Assembly (NCBI RefSeq): GCF_000803065.1
Contig: NZ_JSXI01000063.1
Span: 1 to 64,000, forward strand
DNA length: 64,000 bases
Direction of reading: 5' to 3'
Source of the DNA: Sphingomonas sp. ERG5
Lineage (GTDB): Bacteria; Pseudomonadota; Alphaproteobacteria; Sphingomonadales; Sphingomonadaceae
The translations under genes and the position numbers were made by a program. Of this stretch, positions 52,676 to 61,668 are shown in pieces. Within the stretch, counting starts at the first letter, position 1; each line of letters begins with the position of its first letter. The notes under the pieces are model-generated. The model worked only from the letters and a program-made list of their open reading frames with translations, was not told the DNA's origin and searched no databases.

Positions 52676-53539
52676 CTAATTCTTCAGCCGCCAGCCGCCC
52701 TTGAGCAGCGCATAGCAGAGCAGCCCAAGCGCAATGTCGATCGTCAGGATCACGATGCTGCCGATCCAGACCGGCGAATCGGCCGTGCCGAGAAAGCCGT
52801 AGCGAAAGCCCGAGATGATGTAGAAAAACGGGTTGGCGTGGCTGATCGCCTGGAATGTCGGGGCCAGCTTGTCGACCGAATAGAAGGTGCCCGACAACAG
52901 GGTCAGCGGACCGACCACAAAATTGGTCACCGCCGCGGCATGGTCGAACTTCTCCGCCCAGATCGAGGTCAGCACACCAAGCAAGGCAAGGAAAGTCGCG
53001 CCGAGCAGTCCGAACCACAGGATCGCGATCGGATGATGCGGAAAGACATGCACGCCGGGCCAGAGCAGCATCGCCAGCCAGACGGCAAAGCCGACGAGGA
53101 AGGCGCGGGTCACCGCCCCGCCGACCAGTGCCGCGAGCAGTTCGGCGGTCGACAGCGGCGGCATCAGATAATCGACGATCGTGCCCTGGATCTTGCCGAC
53201 CAGCAGCGAGAAGCTGGCATTGGCGAAGGCGTTGGTCAGCATGCCCATGACAATCAGGCCGGGGGCAAGAAAATCGGCGAAGGCGACCTGAGTGCCGCCG
53301 ACATGAATCGCGCTGCGGCCGCCCATCGCAACGGTGAAAACGATCAGGTAGAGCAAGGTTTGTATCGCCGGTGCCCAGATCGTCTGGAGCTGCACCTTGA
53401 AGAATCGGCGCACCTCCTTGATATAGAGGGTTCGAAGACCGCCCCAATTGACATTCCGGATGACCGGGACACCGGGGGCGTTAACAACCGCCGATTGAAG
53501 ATGACTGGTTTCTGGGCCGAATGGGGGCTGGCTGCTCAT
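52676..53539 (-). CDS. ABC-2-type transporter permease
   Basis: A 287-residue membrane protein with six helices and the ABC-2 region ANASFSLLVGKIQGTIVDYL and MPPLSTAELL, followed by FVVGPLTLLSGTFYSV and NPFFYIISGFRYGF near the end, as in NodJ/DrrB-type export permeases. No ATP-binding partner gene is in the window. ATG 53539 is chosen; the frame is open far upstream through gcrA as a shadow. It is divergent from gcrA, with 66 bases between the starts. Confidence 0.9.
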   Translation of the reverse strand: MSSQPPFGPETSHLQSAVVNAPGVPVIRNVNWGGLRTLYIKEVRRFFKVQLQTIWAPAIQTLLYLIVFTVAMGGRSAIHVGGTQVAFADFLAPGLIVMGMLTNAFANASFSLLVGKIQGTIVDYLMPPLSTAELLAALVGGAVTRAFLVGFAVWLAMLLWPGVHVFPHHPIAILWFGLLGATFLALLGVLTSIWAEKFDHAAAVTNFVVGPLTLLSGTFYSVDKLAPTFQAISHANPFFYIISGFRYGFLGTADSPVWIGSIVILTIDIALGLLCYALLKGGWRLKN

Positions 53540-53605
53540 AGCGAACGCGCTAATGACTGCCGCTGCCGCCCGCAAGCCGCCACTGCCAAGATTTGAGGAT
53601 AAGAG

Positions 53606-54295
53606 ATGAGCTGGACCGACGAGCGTATCGATACGCTGAGGAAGATGTGGGAATCGGGCAGCACCGCGAGCCAGATCGCCGAGGAGCTGGGTGGTGTCAG
53701 TCGCAATGCCGTGATCGGCAAGGCGCATCGCCTCGGCCTGCAATCGCGCCCGTCGCCGGTAAAGGCCAATGAGCCCGACGCAAAGGCTGCGGTGGCCGCG
53801 CCGGTCGCACCCAGGCCGGCCCCGCCCCCGCCCGCACCCAAGCCGGTCGAGCGAGTCGCGGCACCTGCGCCCGCGCCTGCGCCCGTCGAGATCGAAGAAG
53901 AAGACGAGGATGACGATGGCGAGGACGCCGTTGTCGCCAAGCCCGTTGCAGCGCCTCAACCGATCCTGCGCTCGGTCGGCCCCGGCGGCTTTCTCCGTCA
54001 GGCCCCTGGCGAGCAGCAGGCGCCGATCACCCCCGCGCCGCCACGCCGCCTGGTTCCAGCCAAGCCGTCGGCCGATATGGCGGGCAAGACCACGTTGCTC
54101 GATCTCAACGACAAGATCTGCAAATGGCCGCTCGGCCATCCCGGCGAACCCGATTTCCATTTCTGCGGAGAGAAGGTGAACCCAGGTTTCCCCTATTGCG
54201 TCGCGCATTGCGGCCATGCCTATCAGGCACAGCTGCCACGCCGCGACCGTCGTCCGCCGCCGCCCTTGCCGTTCGGTGGCGTGCGCGCGCGCTGA
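53606..54295 (+). CDS. gcrA: GcrA-family cell-cycle regulator
   Basis: A 229-residue protein with the canonical N-terminal helix-turn-helix MSWTDERIDTLRKMW...SASQIAEELG...SRNAVIGKAHRLGL (1-46), a long Pro/Ala/Glu-rich linker (about 47-150) and a conserved C-terminal Cys/His segment (CKWPLGHPGEPDFHFCG, CVAHCGHAYQ). In Caulobacter GcrA binds sigma70 and methylated GANTC promoters to drive S-phase genes. The linker is longer than in Caulobacter. Its neighbours give no further hint. Confidence 0.95.
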   Translation: MSWTDERIDTLRKMWESGSTASQIAEELGGVSRNAVIGKAHRLGLQSRPSPVKANEPDAKAAVAAPVAPRPAPPPPAPKPVERVAAPAPAPAPVEIEEEDEDDDGEDAVVAKPVAAPQPILRSVGPGGFLRQAPGEQQAPITPAPPRRLVPAKPSADMAGKTTLLDLNDKICKWPLGHPGEPDFHFCGEKVNPGFPYCVAHCGHAYQAQLPRRDRRPPPPLPFGGVRAR

Positions 54296-54447
54296 GTCGG
54301 CCCGCCAACTACGCGGATTGCGGATTTCAGGTTCGGAACGGACTCGATCCTCTTGCCGATGCGGTAAGAGAATCTTGAAGACCTGACTTTAATGCGCTGT
54401 GCCCCGTCCGTAACGCCGGATCAGGCACCTTCCTGACGAGGGTGGCA

Positions 54448-54471
54448 CCCCTCCCCGCCCAAGGGGAGGGG
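54448..54471. repeat. Short palindrome, CCCCTCCCC/GGGGAGGGG
   Basis: A perfect 9-bp stem (54448-54456 with 54463-54471) with a 6-base loop sits in the 271-base gap between gcrA and tadE. It resembles the CTCCCC/GGGGAG hairpins of the element near glyS. A further 15-base palindrome (TGCGTAATTTACGCA) follows at 54475-54489. There is no T run, so this is unlikely to be a terminator. Confidence 0.75.
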
Positions 54472-54566
54472 GAATGCGTAATTTACGCAACTCGTCTCCA
54501 GCTTCTCTTTTCTCCACGGCAACCTAGACGGACCATTATCCCTTTGTAACACAGGGATAATTGGGA

Positions 54567-54980
54567 ATGACCTTCGCTCGCCTGCTTCGCGCCAAACGCG
54601 GCACCTCGGTCGTCGAGTTCGCGTTGATCCTGCCGTTGTTCGCTTGCATGCTGTACGGCATTCTCGGCTACGGCCAATATTTCCTGCTTGCGCACAGCGT
54701 CCAGCAACTGGCCAATGACGCCGCGCGCGCAACCGTGGCCGGCGTGAGCGCCACCGAGCGACAGTCGCTCGCCACTGCCAGTGTCGCGGCGTCGCTCCCA
54801 TCGCTGCCCCAGCTTCGCGCCGACAAGATCACCACGACCACCACCGAAAGCGGGCAGGTCGTGACCGTGCGCGTTCGGTTCGACGCCACCACGGTGCCGA
54901 TGTTCCGCAATACCATGATCCCGATGCCGGATCCGATGATCGAACGGCGCGCGGTCATTCGTCCAGGAGGGGTTACATGA
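54567..54980 (+). CDS. tadE: TadE-like pilus minor component
   Basis: A 137-residue protein. The N-terminus LRAKRGTSVVEFALILPLFACML has the processing-site-like Gly followed by VEFALILP, the TadE signature, and a hydrophobic helix. TadE-like pseudopilins are cleaved by the Tad prepilin peptidase. ATG 54567 is preferred over an in-frame TTG at 54561. It overlaps the next gene by 4 bases (ATGA). It is 38 kb from the main cpa/tad block. Confidence 0.88.
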   Translation: MTFARLLRAKRGTSVVEFALILPLFACMLYGILGYGQYFLLAHSVQQLANDAARATVAGVSATERQSLATASVAASLPSLPQLRADKITTTTTESGQVVTVRVRFDATTVPMFRNTMIPMPDPMIERRAVIRPGGVT

Positions 54981-56632
54981 AGCGTTTCGTCAAAAGCCGC
55001 CTTGCTGGGGATCGGCGCGGCGGGGTCGGCCTGATCGCCGCCGCCGCCATCCCGATGGTGCTCGGCTTTGCCGCGTTCGCGGTCGATATCGGATCGGCAA
55101 CGCTGGAAACGCGCCGGCTCCAGGGATTGGCCGATGCCGCCGCACTGGCCGCCGCCGCCGATCCGCAACAGGCCCAGGCGCTCGCCGAGGCATCGGTCGC
55201 GGAAGCCGGCTGGCCGCGCGCGGTGACGGTCGTCACGACACGAGGCAATTATACCAGCGATCCCAGTGTCGCGCCCAGCGCGCGCTTCACACCCAATAAC
55301 GCGGCGACCGACGCGGTGCGCGTCTCGCTGCAAACGCCTTCGCCGACCTATTTCGCGCGCGCTTTCGGCCAGACCTCGATTCCCATCGCGCGCTCCGCGA
55401 CCGCTGCGCGCGAGCGGCTCGCCGCATTCAGTGTCGGCAGCCGGCTTGCCTCGCTCAATGGCGGCCTGCTCAATTCCTATTTGTCGGCGCTGACCGGCAG
55501 CACCCTGTCATTGTCGGTGATGGATTATAATTCGCTCGCCGGCGTCGACGTCGATCTGTTTTCGACGCTCGATGCGCTTCGCACCACCGCCAACATCAAC
55601 GCCGCGACGTACCAGGACATCCTCAACGCCCAGGTCACGCGATCACAGCTACTGAGTGCGCTCGCCAGGGCGCTCGACAGCAGCAATGCGAGCGCAGCCG
55701 GCGCGATGCGCACCATGGCGGCGCAGGTATCGGGCGGAAGCATCCAGCTCAACACGCTGATCGACCCAGGCACGTTCGGCAACCAGGGGTCCGGCGGCAA
55801 TGGCCTCGTCAAGGTCGACAGCATGGCATTCGTCACTGCGGCGCTGCAGCTTGCCGCGCCCAGCCGCCAGGTCTCGCTCGACCTTGGTGCGAGCGTGGCC
55901 GGGCTGGTCTCGACCAAGGTCATGATCGCGGTCGGCGAACGCCCGGCACAATCGCCCTGGATCACGGTCACGGACAATGGTGCGCCGATCATCCGCACCG
56001 CACAGGCCCGCATCTATACCGAAGTGCAGGTCGGCAATCTCTCGCTGCCCCTGATCGGCACATTGGTCGCCATCCGCGTGCCTCTGTTCGTCGAGCTGGC
56101 GAGTGCGGAGGCGCGTTTGAGCAGCATCGACTGCTCGACCCAGGCGAGCCGCGGGGTCACGATCGAAGCACGCCCCAATCCCGGCCAGGCCGCCCTTGCC
56201 GCGATCGACACCAGTCAATTCGACAATTTCCAGCGCCCGGTGGCGCTCAGCGATGCGCGGATTCTCGATACGCTGCTGCTTGATGTCGATGGTCGCGCGG
56301 GCCTTAATCTCGGCCAAGCCGAACCCTGGCAATCGCTGCGCTTCGATAATGCCGCGATCACGGCCGGCACACCGAAGACGGTGTCGAGCAGCAGCGCGGT
56401 AGGGGGGATCGCCGCGTCGTTGATGAGCAATGTTACGCTGACGCCGCATCTCCTCGGCCTGCCGCTCCCGCTCGGCGGATTGCTCTCCGCGGTGGGGTCG
56501 CAGCTCACGATCCTCGCGCCGATCGTCGATGGGTTGCTCAATACCGTGACCGGCGCACTCGGGGTGCATTATGGCGAGGCCGATGTCCGGGTGACCGGCA
56601 TGCGCTGCGGCATGGCCAGCCTGGTCGCCTGA
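54977..56632 (+). CDS. tadG: TadG-like pilus assembly protein
   Basis: A 551-residue protein. The N-terminal TadG-like segment (DRRGGVGLIAAAAIPMVLGF, then AVDIGSATLETRRLQGLADA, AALAAA) contains the single membrane helix. The rest is a large exported region rich in Ser, Thr and Ala, with two cysteines near the C-terminal half (IDCSTQ, MRCGMA). No von Willebrand domain is obvious. It starts inside the tadE stop and ends at a bidirectional terminator. Confidence 0.88.
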   Translation: MKRFVKSRLAGDRRGGVGLIAAAAIPMVLGFAAFAVDIGSATLETRRLQGLADAAALAAAADPQQAQALAEASVAEAGWPRAVTVVTTRGNYTSDPSVAPSARFTPNNAATDAVRVSLQTPSPTYFARAFGQTSIPIARSATAARERLAAFSVGSRLASLNGGLLNSYLSALTGSTLSLSVMDYNSLAGVDVDLFSTLDALRTTANINAATYQDILNAQVTRSQLLSALARALDSSNASAAGAMRTMAAQVSGGSIQLNTLIDPGTFGNQGSGGNGLVKVDSMAFVTAALQLAAPSRQVSLDLGASVAGLVSTKVMIAVGERPAQSPWITVTDNGAPIIRTAQARIYTEVQVGNLSLPLIGTLVAIRVPLFVELASAEARLSSIDCSTQASRGVTIEARPNPGQAALAAIDTSQFDNFQRPVALSDARILDTLLLDVDGRAGLNLGQAEPWQSLRFDNAAITAGTPKTVSSSSAVGGIAASLMSNVTLTPHLLGLPLPLGGLLSAVGSQLTILAPIVDGLLNTVTGALGVHYGEADVRVTGMRCGMASLVA

Positions 56633-56637
56633 CGGAA

Positions 56638-56667
56638 AACGGCCGCCCGCTCGCGCGGACGGCCGTT
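56638..56667. terminator. Bidirectional terminator between tadG and the outer-membrane barrel gene
   Basis: A 13-bp stem with one mismatch (56638-56650 with 56655-56667) and a 4-base loop starts 5 bases after the tadG stop. On the reverse strand the stem is followed by TTTT, so it best serves the convergent barrel gene ending at 56690. On the forward strand it is followed by CCC, which is weaker. Confidence 0.8.
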
Positions 56668-56689
56668 CCCCATTCCCTATCCGGTCTGC

Positions 56690-57529
56690 TTAAAAGCGGA
56701 ACTGCGCGGTAGCGCGAACGCTGTGCCAGCGGAACTGGTCGCCGCTGCGCGCGAAATCGGTTCCGGTGGTATTGGGGGCGAGGATGAACGGGTTGGTCGC
56801 TGGCGCCGAACCGGCACCGGCACGAACCCGGTAGTCATCGTCCTTGTACTGATTGTAGAGATATTCGAGCCCGATCGAAAAGTGACGGCCGAGCTTCTGC
56901 TCGATACCGCCGCCCGCGACATAGCCCCAGCTGCTGTTCTTGCCGCGCTCAGTGAAGCTGTTCGCGGTGTTGCTGGTGGTGAAGCTATGGTCGAGCTTGG
57001 CATAGGCCGGACCACCGGTCGCATAGAAGAGCGTGGTGTTCGCGGCATAGCCGAGACGCAGGCGAACATTGGCGTTGTAGTCGACCTCGCGCGTCATGGT
57101 GTAGCTGGCCGGCGTCGTGCTGAACGCCGAAACGCTGTCGCGAACCTGGCTCTTGCCGAATTCGCCAACCACGCCGGCGACAATGTTGCCGAACTGCTTG
57201 TCGAAGCCGATCCGCGCCGAATAGCTGATATTGTCCTTGTCGTTGCGGCAGGCGAGATTGGCGGTCGAGGTCGCCGCGCCACCGCAGAAGCCCGGCGAGA
57301 AGGCATTGGCGCCACCCGAGGTGGTGACCGGATCGCCGAACTTGCCGTCGAGATTGCGGTCGAACAGGATCGTTTCATTGCCATCATTGGGCTGGGCATC
57401 GAAGCCGATCGTCCCACCGACATAGACGCCGTCGAACGGCGCTTTCTCGTTATCCTGGGCGAAAGCCGGGCTGGCGACCGCGAGAGCGGCGGTGCCGGCG
57501 GCAAGGGTAAGCATGTACAGGCTGCGCAT
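56690..57529 (-). CDS. Outer-membrane beta-barrel protein
   Basis: A 279-residue protein with a signal peptide (cleavage near AFAQ, residue 24), then an alternating beta pattern and a C-terminal Phe (RATAQFRF), typical of the OMP beta-barrel family. GVYVGGTIGFDAQPN at the start and EYLYNQYKDDDYRVR near the end resemble surface-antigen-like barrels. Two cysteines (SPGFCGG, NLACRN) may form a loop disulfide. It is divergent from parE. Confidence 0.85.
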   Translation of the reverse strand: MRSLYMLTLAAGTAALAVASPAFAQDNEKAPFDGVYVGGTIGFDAQPNDGNETILFDRNLDGKFGDPVTTSGGANAFSPGFCGGAATSTANLACRNDKDNISYSARIGFDKQFGNIVAGVVGEFGKSQVRDSVSAFSTTPASYTMTREVDYNANVRLRLGYAANTTLFYATGGPAYAKLDHSFTTSNTANSFTERGKNSSWGYVAGGGIEQKLGRHFSIGLEYLYNQYKDDDYRVRAGAGSAPATNPFILAPNTTGTDFARSGDQFRWHSVRATAQFRF

Positions 57530-57679
57530 CGTGTTACTCCAAATGGTGCGTTAGCGAGGGCAGGAACGTTCGCAGTTGCAACATGGACGCGCAGCTCACC
57601 TCATTAACGGGGAGTGTGACAAACCAGCCACAGCGGCGGCACGCTTGCCCGAGGGAGTCATGCTCTCCTATAGCGAGGC

Positions 57680-59659
57680 ATGGCCGATGATCTGTTCGCT
57701 TCCTCCACTCCCGCCGGGTCCGATTACAACGCTTCGTCGATCGAGGTTCTTGAAGGGCTCGAACCCGTTCGCCGCCGCCCCGGCATGTATATCGGCGGCA
57801 CCGACGAACGTGCGCTGCACCATCTTGCCGCCGAAGTGCTCGACAATGCGATGGACGAGGCAGTCGCCGGCCATGCGACGCGGATCGAGATCACGCTGGA
57901 ACCGGGCAACCGGCTGACCATCGTCGATAACGGTCGCGGCATGCCGGTCGATCCGCATCCCAAATTCCCCGACAAATCGGCGCTCGAGGTGATCCTCTCC
58001 ATGCTCCATTCGGGCGGCAAGTTCGACGGCAAGGCCTATGCGACCTCGGGCGGCCTGCACGGCGTCGGCGTCAGCGTGGTCAACGCGCTGTCGTCCGACA
58101 CCACGGTCGAAGTCGCCCGCAACAAGACGGTGTACCGTCAGCGCTTCTCGCGCGGCGTGACGCTCGGTCCGCTCGAAGCACTCGGCCCCACGCCCAATCG
58201 GCGCGGCACGTCGGTCAGCTTCGTGCCGGATGAAGAGATTTTCGGGCCGGAGATGCATTTCAAGCCGGCACGCCTGCACAAGCTCGCCCGGTCCAAGGCC
58301 TATCTCTTTGCCGGGGTCGAGATCCGCTGGAAATGCGCGCCCGAGCTCATCACCGACGACACGCCGCCCGAGGCGGTGTTCCAGTTCCCCGGCGGTCTCG
58401 CCGACCATCTGCGCGAACAGGTTGGCGCGCGTGAATGCGCCACGGCGGACTTCTTCGTCGGCACGCAGGATTTCCCCAATGAGCAGGGGCGCGTCGAATG
58501 GGCGGTCGCCTGGCCGTTATGGAGCGACGGATCGTATAGCTGGTATTGCAACACCATCCCGACCCCCGACGGCGGGACGCATGAAGCCGGCCTGCGCGCG
58601 GCCCTGGTGCGCGGCATTCGCGGCTTTGGCGAGCTGGTCGGGCAGAAAAAGGCCAAGGACATCACCGCCGACGATGTGATGGTCGGCTGTGAGCTGATGC
58701 TGTCGGTGTTCATCCGCGAACCGCAATTCCAGAGCCAGACCAAGGACCGGCTGACCTCGCCCGAGGCGGCGTTCCTGGTCGAGAAAGCGGTGCGCGACCA
58801 TTTCGACCATTATCTCAGCCGCAACATGGAACGCGGCAAGGCGCTGCTCGGCTATGTGCTCGAGCGGATGGACGACCGGCTGCGCCGCAAGGCGGAGCGC
58901 GAGGTCAAGCGCAAGACCGCGACGTCCGCGCGCAAGCTGCGCCTGCCGGGCAAGCTGACCGATTGCTCGTCGGACGATCCCAAGGGCACCGAACTGTTCA
59001 TCGTCGAAGGTGATTCGGCCGGCGGTTCGGCCAAGCAGGCGCGCGATCGCAAGACCCAGGCGATCCTGCCGATTCGCGGCAAGATCCTCAACGTCGCTTC
59101 CGCCACCTCGGCCAAGATCGGCGCCAACCAGGAAATCGCCGACCTGATCCAGGCGCTGGGCTGCGGGACGCGCAAGGACTGTATCCCCGACAATCTGCGC
59201 TACGAACGCATCGTCATCATGACCGACGCAGACGTCGATGGCGCGCATATCGCCACGCTATTGATGACCTTCTTCTTCCAGGAAATGCCTGAGCTGGTGC
59301 GGCGCGGGCACCTCTACCTTGCGCAGCCGCCGCTTTATCGCCTGACCGCCGGCACCAAGTCGCTCTACGCGATGGACGATGCGCACCGCGCCGAGATCGA
59401 GGCCGGCGCGTTCAAGAACAAGAAGGTCGATGTCGCGCGCTTCAAAGGCCTTGGTGAGATGAACCCGATGCAGCTGCGCGAAACGACGATGGACCCGAAG
59501 ACACGCTCGATGCTGCGTATCACCTTGCCGCAGGAATATGAGGAGCGCGCGGTGGTCAAGGATCTGGTCGACCGGCTGATGGGCAACAACCCGGCGCACC
59601 GCTTCGCCTTCATCCAGGAAAATGCCGCACGGATCGAGGAAGACGCGATCGACGCGTAA
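57680..59659 (+). CDS. parE: DNA topoisomerase IV subunit B
   Basis: A 659-residue ATPase subunit that powers chromosome decatenation. GHKL motifs are EVLDNAMDEAVAG and IVDNGRGMPVD, SGGLHGVGVSVVNALS is the ATP lid, and the TOPRIM domain has IVEGDSAGGSAKQARD and MTDADVDGAHI. Ile/Val-rich LPQEYEERAVVKDLVDRLMG is at the end. The lack of the long insertion typical of GyrB supports ParE. No parC is in the window. Confidence 0.96.
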   Translation: MADDLFASSTPAGSDYNASSIEVLEGLEPVRRRPGMYIGGTDERALHHLAAEVLDNAMDEAVAGHATRIEITLEPGNRLTIVDNGRGMPVDPHPKFPDKSALEVILSMLHSGGKFDGKAYATSGGLHGVGVSVVNALSSDTTVEVARNKTVYRQRFSRGVTLGPLEALGPTPNRRGTSVSFVPDEEIFGPEMHFKPARLHKLARSKAYLFAGVEIRWKCAPELITDDTPPEAVFQFPGGLADHLREQVGARECATADFFVGTQDFPNEQGRVEWAVAWPLWSDGSYSWYCNTIPTPDGGTHEAGLRAALVRGIRGFGELVGQKKAKDITADDVMVGCELMLSVFIREPQFQSQTKDRLTSPEAAFLVEKAVRDHFDHYLSRNMERGKALLGYVLERMDDRLRRKAEREVKRKTATSARKLRLPGKLTDCSSDDPKGTELFIVEGDSAGGSAKQARDRKTQAILPIRGKILNVASATSAKIGANQEIADLIQALGCGTRKDCIPDNLRYERIVIMTDADVDGAHIATLLMTFFFQEMPELVRRGHLYLAQPPLYRLTAGTKSLYAMDDAHRAEIEAGAFKNKKVDVARFKGLGEMNPMQLRETTMDPKTRSMLRITLPQEYEERAVVKDLVDRLMGNNPAHRFAFIQENAARIEEDAIDA

Positions 59660-59682
59660 GGCGTCCCCCCTGGCAAGGCAGG

Positions 59683-59943
59683 CTATTCCCCGCGCATTCG
59701 CCGTTGATGGTAGCGCATCCGCACAAGCATGCCCGCCAGCATGTGCAGCACGCCGAGGATGATGAAGACCAGCGGCAGGATCGCCGGCAGCGTCGGCATC
59801 GACAGATGGCGGAACAGCGCCAGGCCCAGGCCGGCCAGCGTCAGGATCACGCCCATATACCGAATCGGCCGCGCAATGCCGCGCAGCTCCCCGCGATAAA
59901 TCGCGCGTCCCTCAGGCGTGCTCAGGTCGGGCAATGGGATCAT
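59683..59943 (-). CDS. Small membrane protein
   Basis: An 86-residue protein with two membrane helices (about 28-46 and 53-75, PAILPLVFIILGVLHMLAGML) and a basic C-terminus (RMRYHQRRMRGE). ATG 59943 overlaps the stop of the upstream acetyltransferase (ATGA). It is the last gene of the metZ-apaG-lysR-GNAT unit and convergent with parE (23-base gap). The function is unknown. Confidence 0.8.
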   Translation of the reverse strand: MIPLPDLSTPEGRAIYRGELRGIARPIRYMGVILTLAGLGLALFRHLSMPTLPAILPLVFIILGVLHMLAGMLVRMRYHQRRMRGE

Positions 59944-60467
59944 TTGTTCTTCCACTCGTCGCGTAACAGCCCCCAGATGAAGCTGTCGCGCACGCCGATA
60001 TGCGTTTCCCATTCGCCGCGCAGATGCCCCTCGCGGGTGAAGCCCAATCGTTCCAGCACGCCATTCGACGCGACATTGTCGGGGTCGGTGTCGGCAAAGA
60101 CCCGGCGATGGCCTTCCTCAAGGAACAGCAGATTGAGCAGCCGCGTCACCGCCTCATGCGCATAGCCCTGACCCCAGGCGCTGCGCACCAGCATATAGCC
60201 GATCTCCGACACGCCCTCGCGGCGCTTGCCCGCGGCGAGCGTGCCGATCGCGCGATCATCGCCCTTCACCGTGATCGCCCAGCCGCGCCAGTCGCCACCC
60301 TCAAGCATCGGCCGCAGATAGTCGCGCGTTTCCTCGACGCTCATATGCGGCGCGCTCGACCAGTATCGCATCAGATCGGTGTCGCGATACGCCTCGTATA
60401 GCGCCTCGGCATCCTCGATGCGCTGCGGGCGCATCGCCAACCGCTTGCTTTCGAACGCGTCACTCAC
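59940..60467 (-). CDS. GNAT-family N-acetyltransferase (RimJ/RimL-like)
   Basis: A 175-residue protein from GTG 60467, whose first base overlaps the stop of the LysR gene (GTGA). SKRLAMRPQRIEDAEALYEAYRDTDLMRYW is the usual RimJ/RimL-type start, and IGYMLVRSAWGQGYAHEAVTRLL is the acetyl-CoA binding loop; NVASNGVLERLGFTREG follows. It is likely to acetylate an amino group on a small molecule or protein. ATG 60434 is an alternative start. Confidence 0.87.
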   Translation of the reverse strand: MSDAFESKRLAMRPQRIEDAEALYEAYRDTDLMRYWSSAPHMSVEETRDYLRPMLEGGDWRGWAITVKGDDRAIGTLAAGKRREGVSEIGYMLVRSAWGQGYAHEAVTRLLNLLFLEEGHRRVFADTDPDNVASNGVLERLGFTREGHLRGEWETHIGVRDSFIWGLLRDEWKNK

Positions 60468-61255
60468 GCGGTGAGCGCCTCCACCAGCGCCTTGACCTTC
60501 TTCTGCCGCCATTGCGGCAGTGGCGCGACCAGCCAATAGCCGAGCCGATACGGCTTGGGTTCGCCGATCGCCACCACGCGCCCCGCCGCGATATCGGCGG
60601 CGGCAAGCAGTTCGGGCACCGTCGCGCGGCCCAGCCCTTGTGCGGCGGCGTCAAGCGCAAGGCCCGCGTCACCGACCCGCACCAGGGATGTCTCGGGATC
60701 GTTGACGCAACCCGGCCAGGAGATGCGCGTATCGATGCCGCCGCCCGGCCGCTCGATCGTGATCATGCCCTCGGACTCGATCGCCTCGCCCTCATGCTCA
60801 CCCGGGCCATCGCCCCAGCGGATTGCGAGGTCGAGATTGGCCTCGGTGAAATCGACATCCTCGTCCGCCGAAACGAGCACGAAGCGCAACTCGCCATCGC
60901 TGCGCGCAATCTCGGCGAGGCGCGGCATCAGCCATTTCTCGGTCAGGTCTCGCGGCGCTGCGATGGTCAGCGACTTGGAGGTCTGCCCGGCCTGCATGGC
61001 ACGCACGGCTTCCTCGAACTGCAGGAAGCCATGACGCAACGCCGACAGCCCCGCCTCGCCCTCGGGCGTGAGCTCCAGGCCCTTGGTGGTGCGGCGGAAC
61101 AGCACGACGCCCAGCGTATCCTCGAGCGCGCGAATCTGCTGCCCGACGGCGGCGGGCGTGACGGCGAGTTCATCGGCCGCGCGCGTGAAGGACAGATGCC
61201 GTGCCGCAGCGTCGAGCACGCGCAAGCCGTTGAGGGGAAGATGCGTCCGCTTCAT
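60464..61255 (-). CDS. LysR-family transcriptional regulator (GcvA-like)
   Basis: A 263-residue regulator: HTH at about residues 1-65 (LNGLRVLDAAARHLSFTRAA, ELAVTPAAVGQQIRALE) and a short effector-binding domain. The body is closest in style to GcvA-type regulators. It starts inside the apaG stop (ATGA) and ends inside the GNAT start (GTGA), an unusual place for a LysR gene since these normally diverge from their targets. Confidence 0.87.
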   Translation of the reverse strand: MKRTHLPLNGLRVLDAAARHLSFTRAADELAVTPAAVGQQIRALEDTLGVVLFRRTTKGLELTPEGEAGLSALRHGFLQFEEAVRAMQAGQTSKSLTIAAPRDLTEKWLMPRLAEIARSDGELRFVLVSADEDVDFTEANLDLAIRWGDGPGEHEGEAIESEGMITIERPGGGIDTRISWPGCVNDPETSLVRVGDAGLALDAAAQGLGRATVPELLAAADIAAGRVVAIGEPKPYRLGYWLVAPLPQWRQKKVKALVEALTA

Positions 61256-61668
61256 GCCCCGACCGCCGGCGCGAGCAGCGCGAATTTGGGAATGTCGACG
61301 TCGAACCCCGACCCATCTTCGCCGATCATGTGATAACTGCCCTGCATCGAGCCGGTCGGCGTCGCCAGCGGGCAGCCCGAGACATAGTCGAAACTGGCGC
61401 CCGGCGCGATCAGCGGCTGTTCACCGACCACGCCCTCGCCCTCGACCGAATGGCGCGCGCCGCGCCCGTCGGTGATGACCCAGTGGCGCGTGAGCAGCTG
61501 CACCGCCTGTTCGCCCTCATTCTCGATGCGGATATGATAGGCCCAGAACCAGCGGCCGCGCTGCGGTTCGGACTGTTCGGGCAAATAGCTGACCGATACC
61601 CGCACGACGACGCCACGCGTCTCCGCAACATTGGGGAACAGTGCTTTCATGCCCGACAGGCCGGTCAT
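61252..61668 (-). CDS. apaG: ApaG domain protein
   Basis: A 138-residue single-domain protein of the ApaG fold. The signature is clear: YLPEQSEPQRGRWFWAYHIRIENEG, HWVITDGRGARHSVEGEGVVGEQPLI and GSMQGSYHMIGEDG. ApaG homologues have been linked to Ap4A metabolism and divalent-cation resistance, but the biochemical role is unresolved. It overlaps the upstream metZ stop by 4 bases and the downstream LysR start by 4 bases. Confidence 0.95.
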   Translation of the reverse strand: MTGLSGMKALFPNVAETRGVVVRVSVSYLPEQSEPQRGRWFWAYHIRIENEGEQAVQLLTRHWVITDGRGARHSVEGEGVVGEQPLIAPGASFDYVSGCPLATPTGSMQGSYHMIGEDGSGFDVDIPKFALLAPAVGA

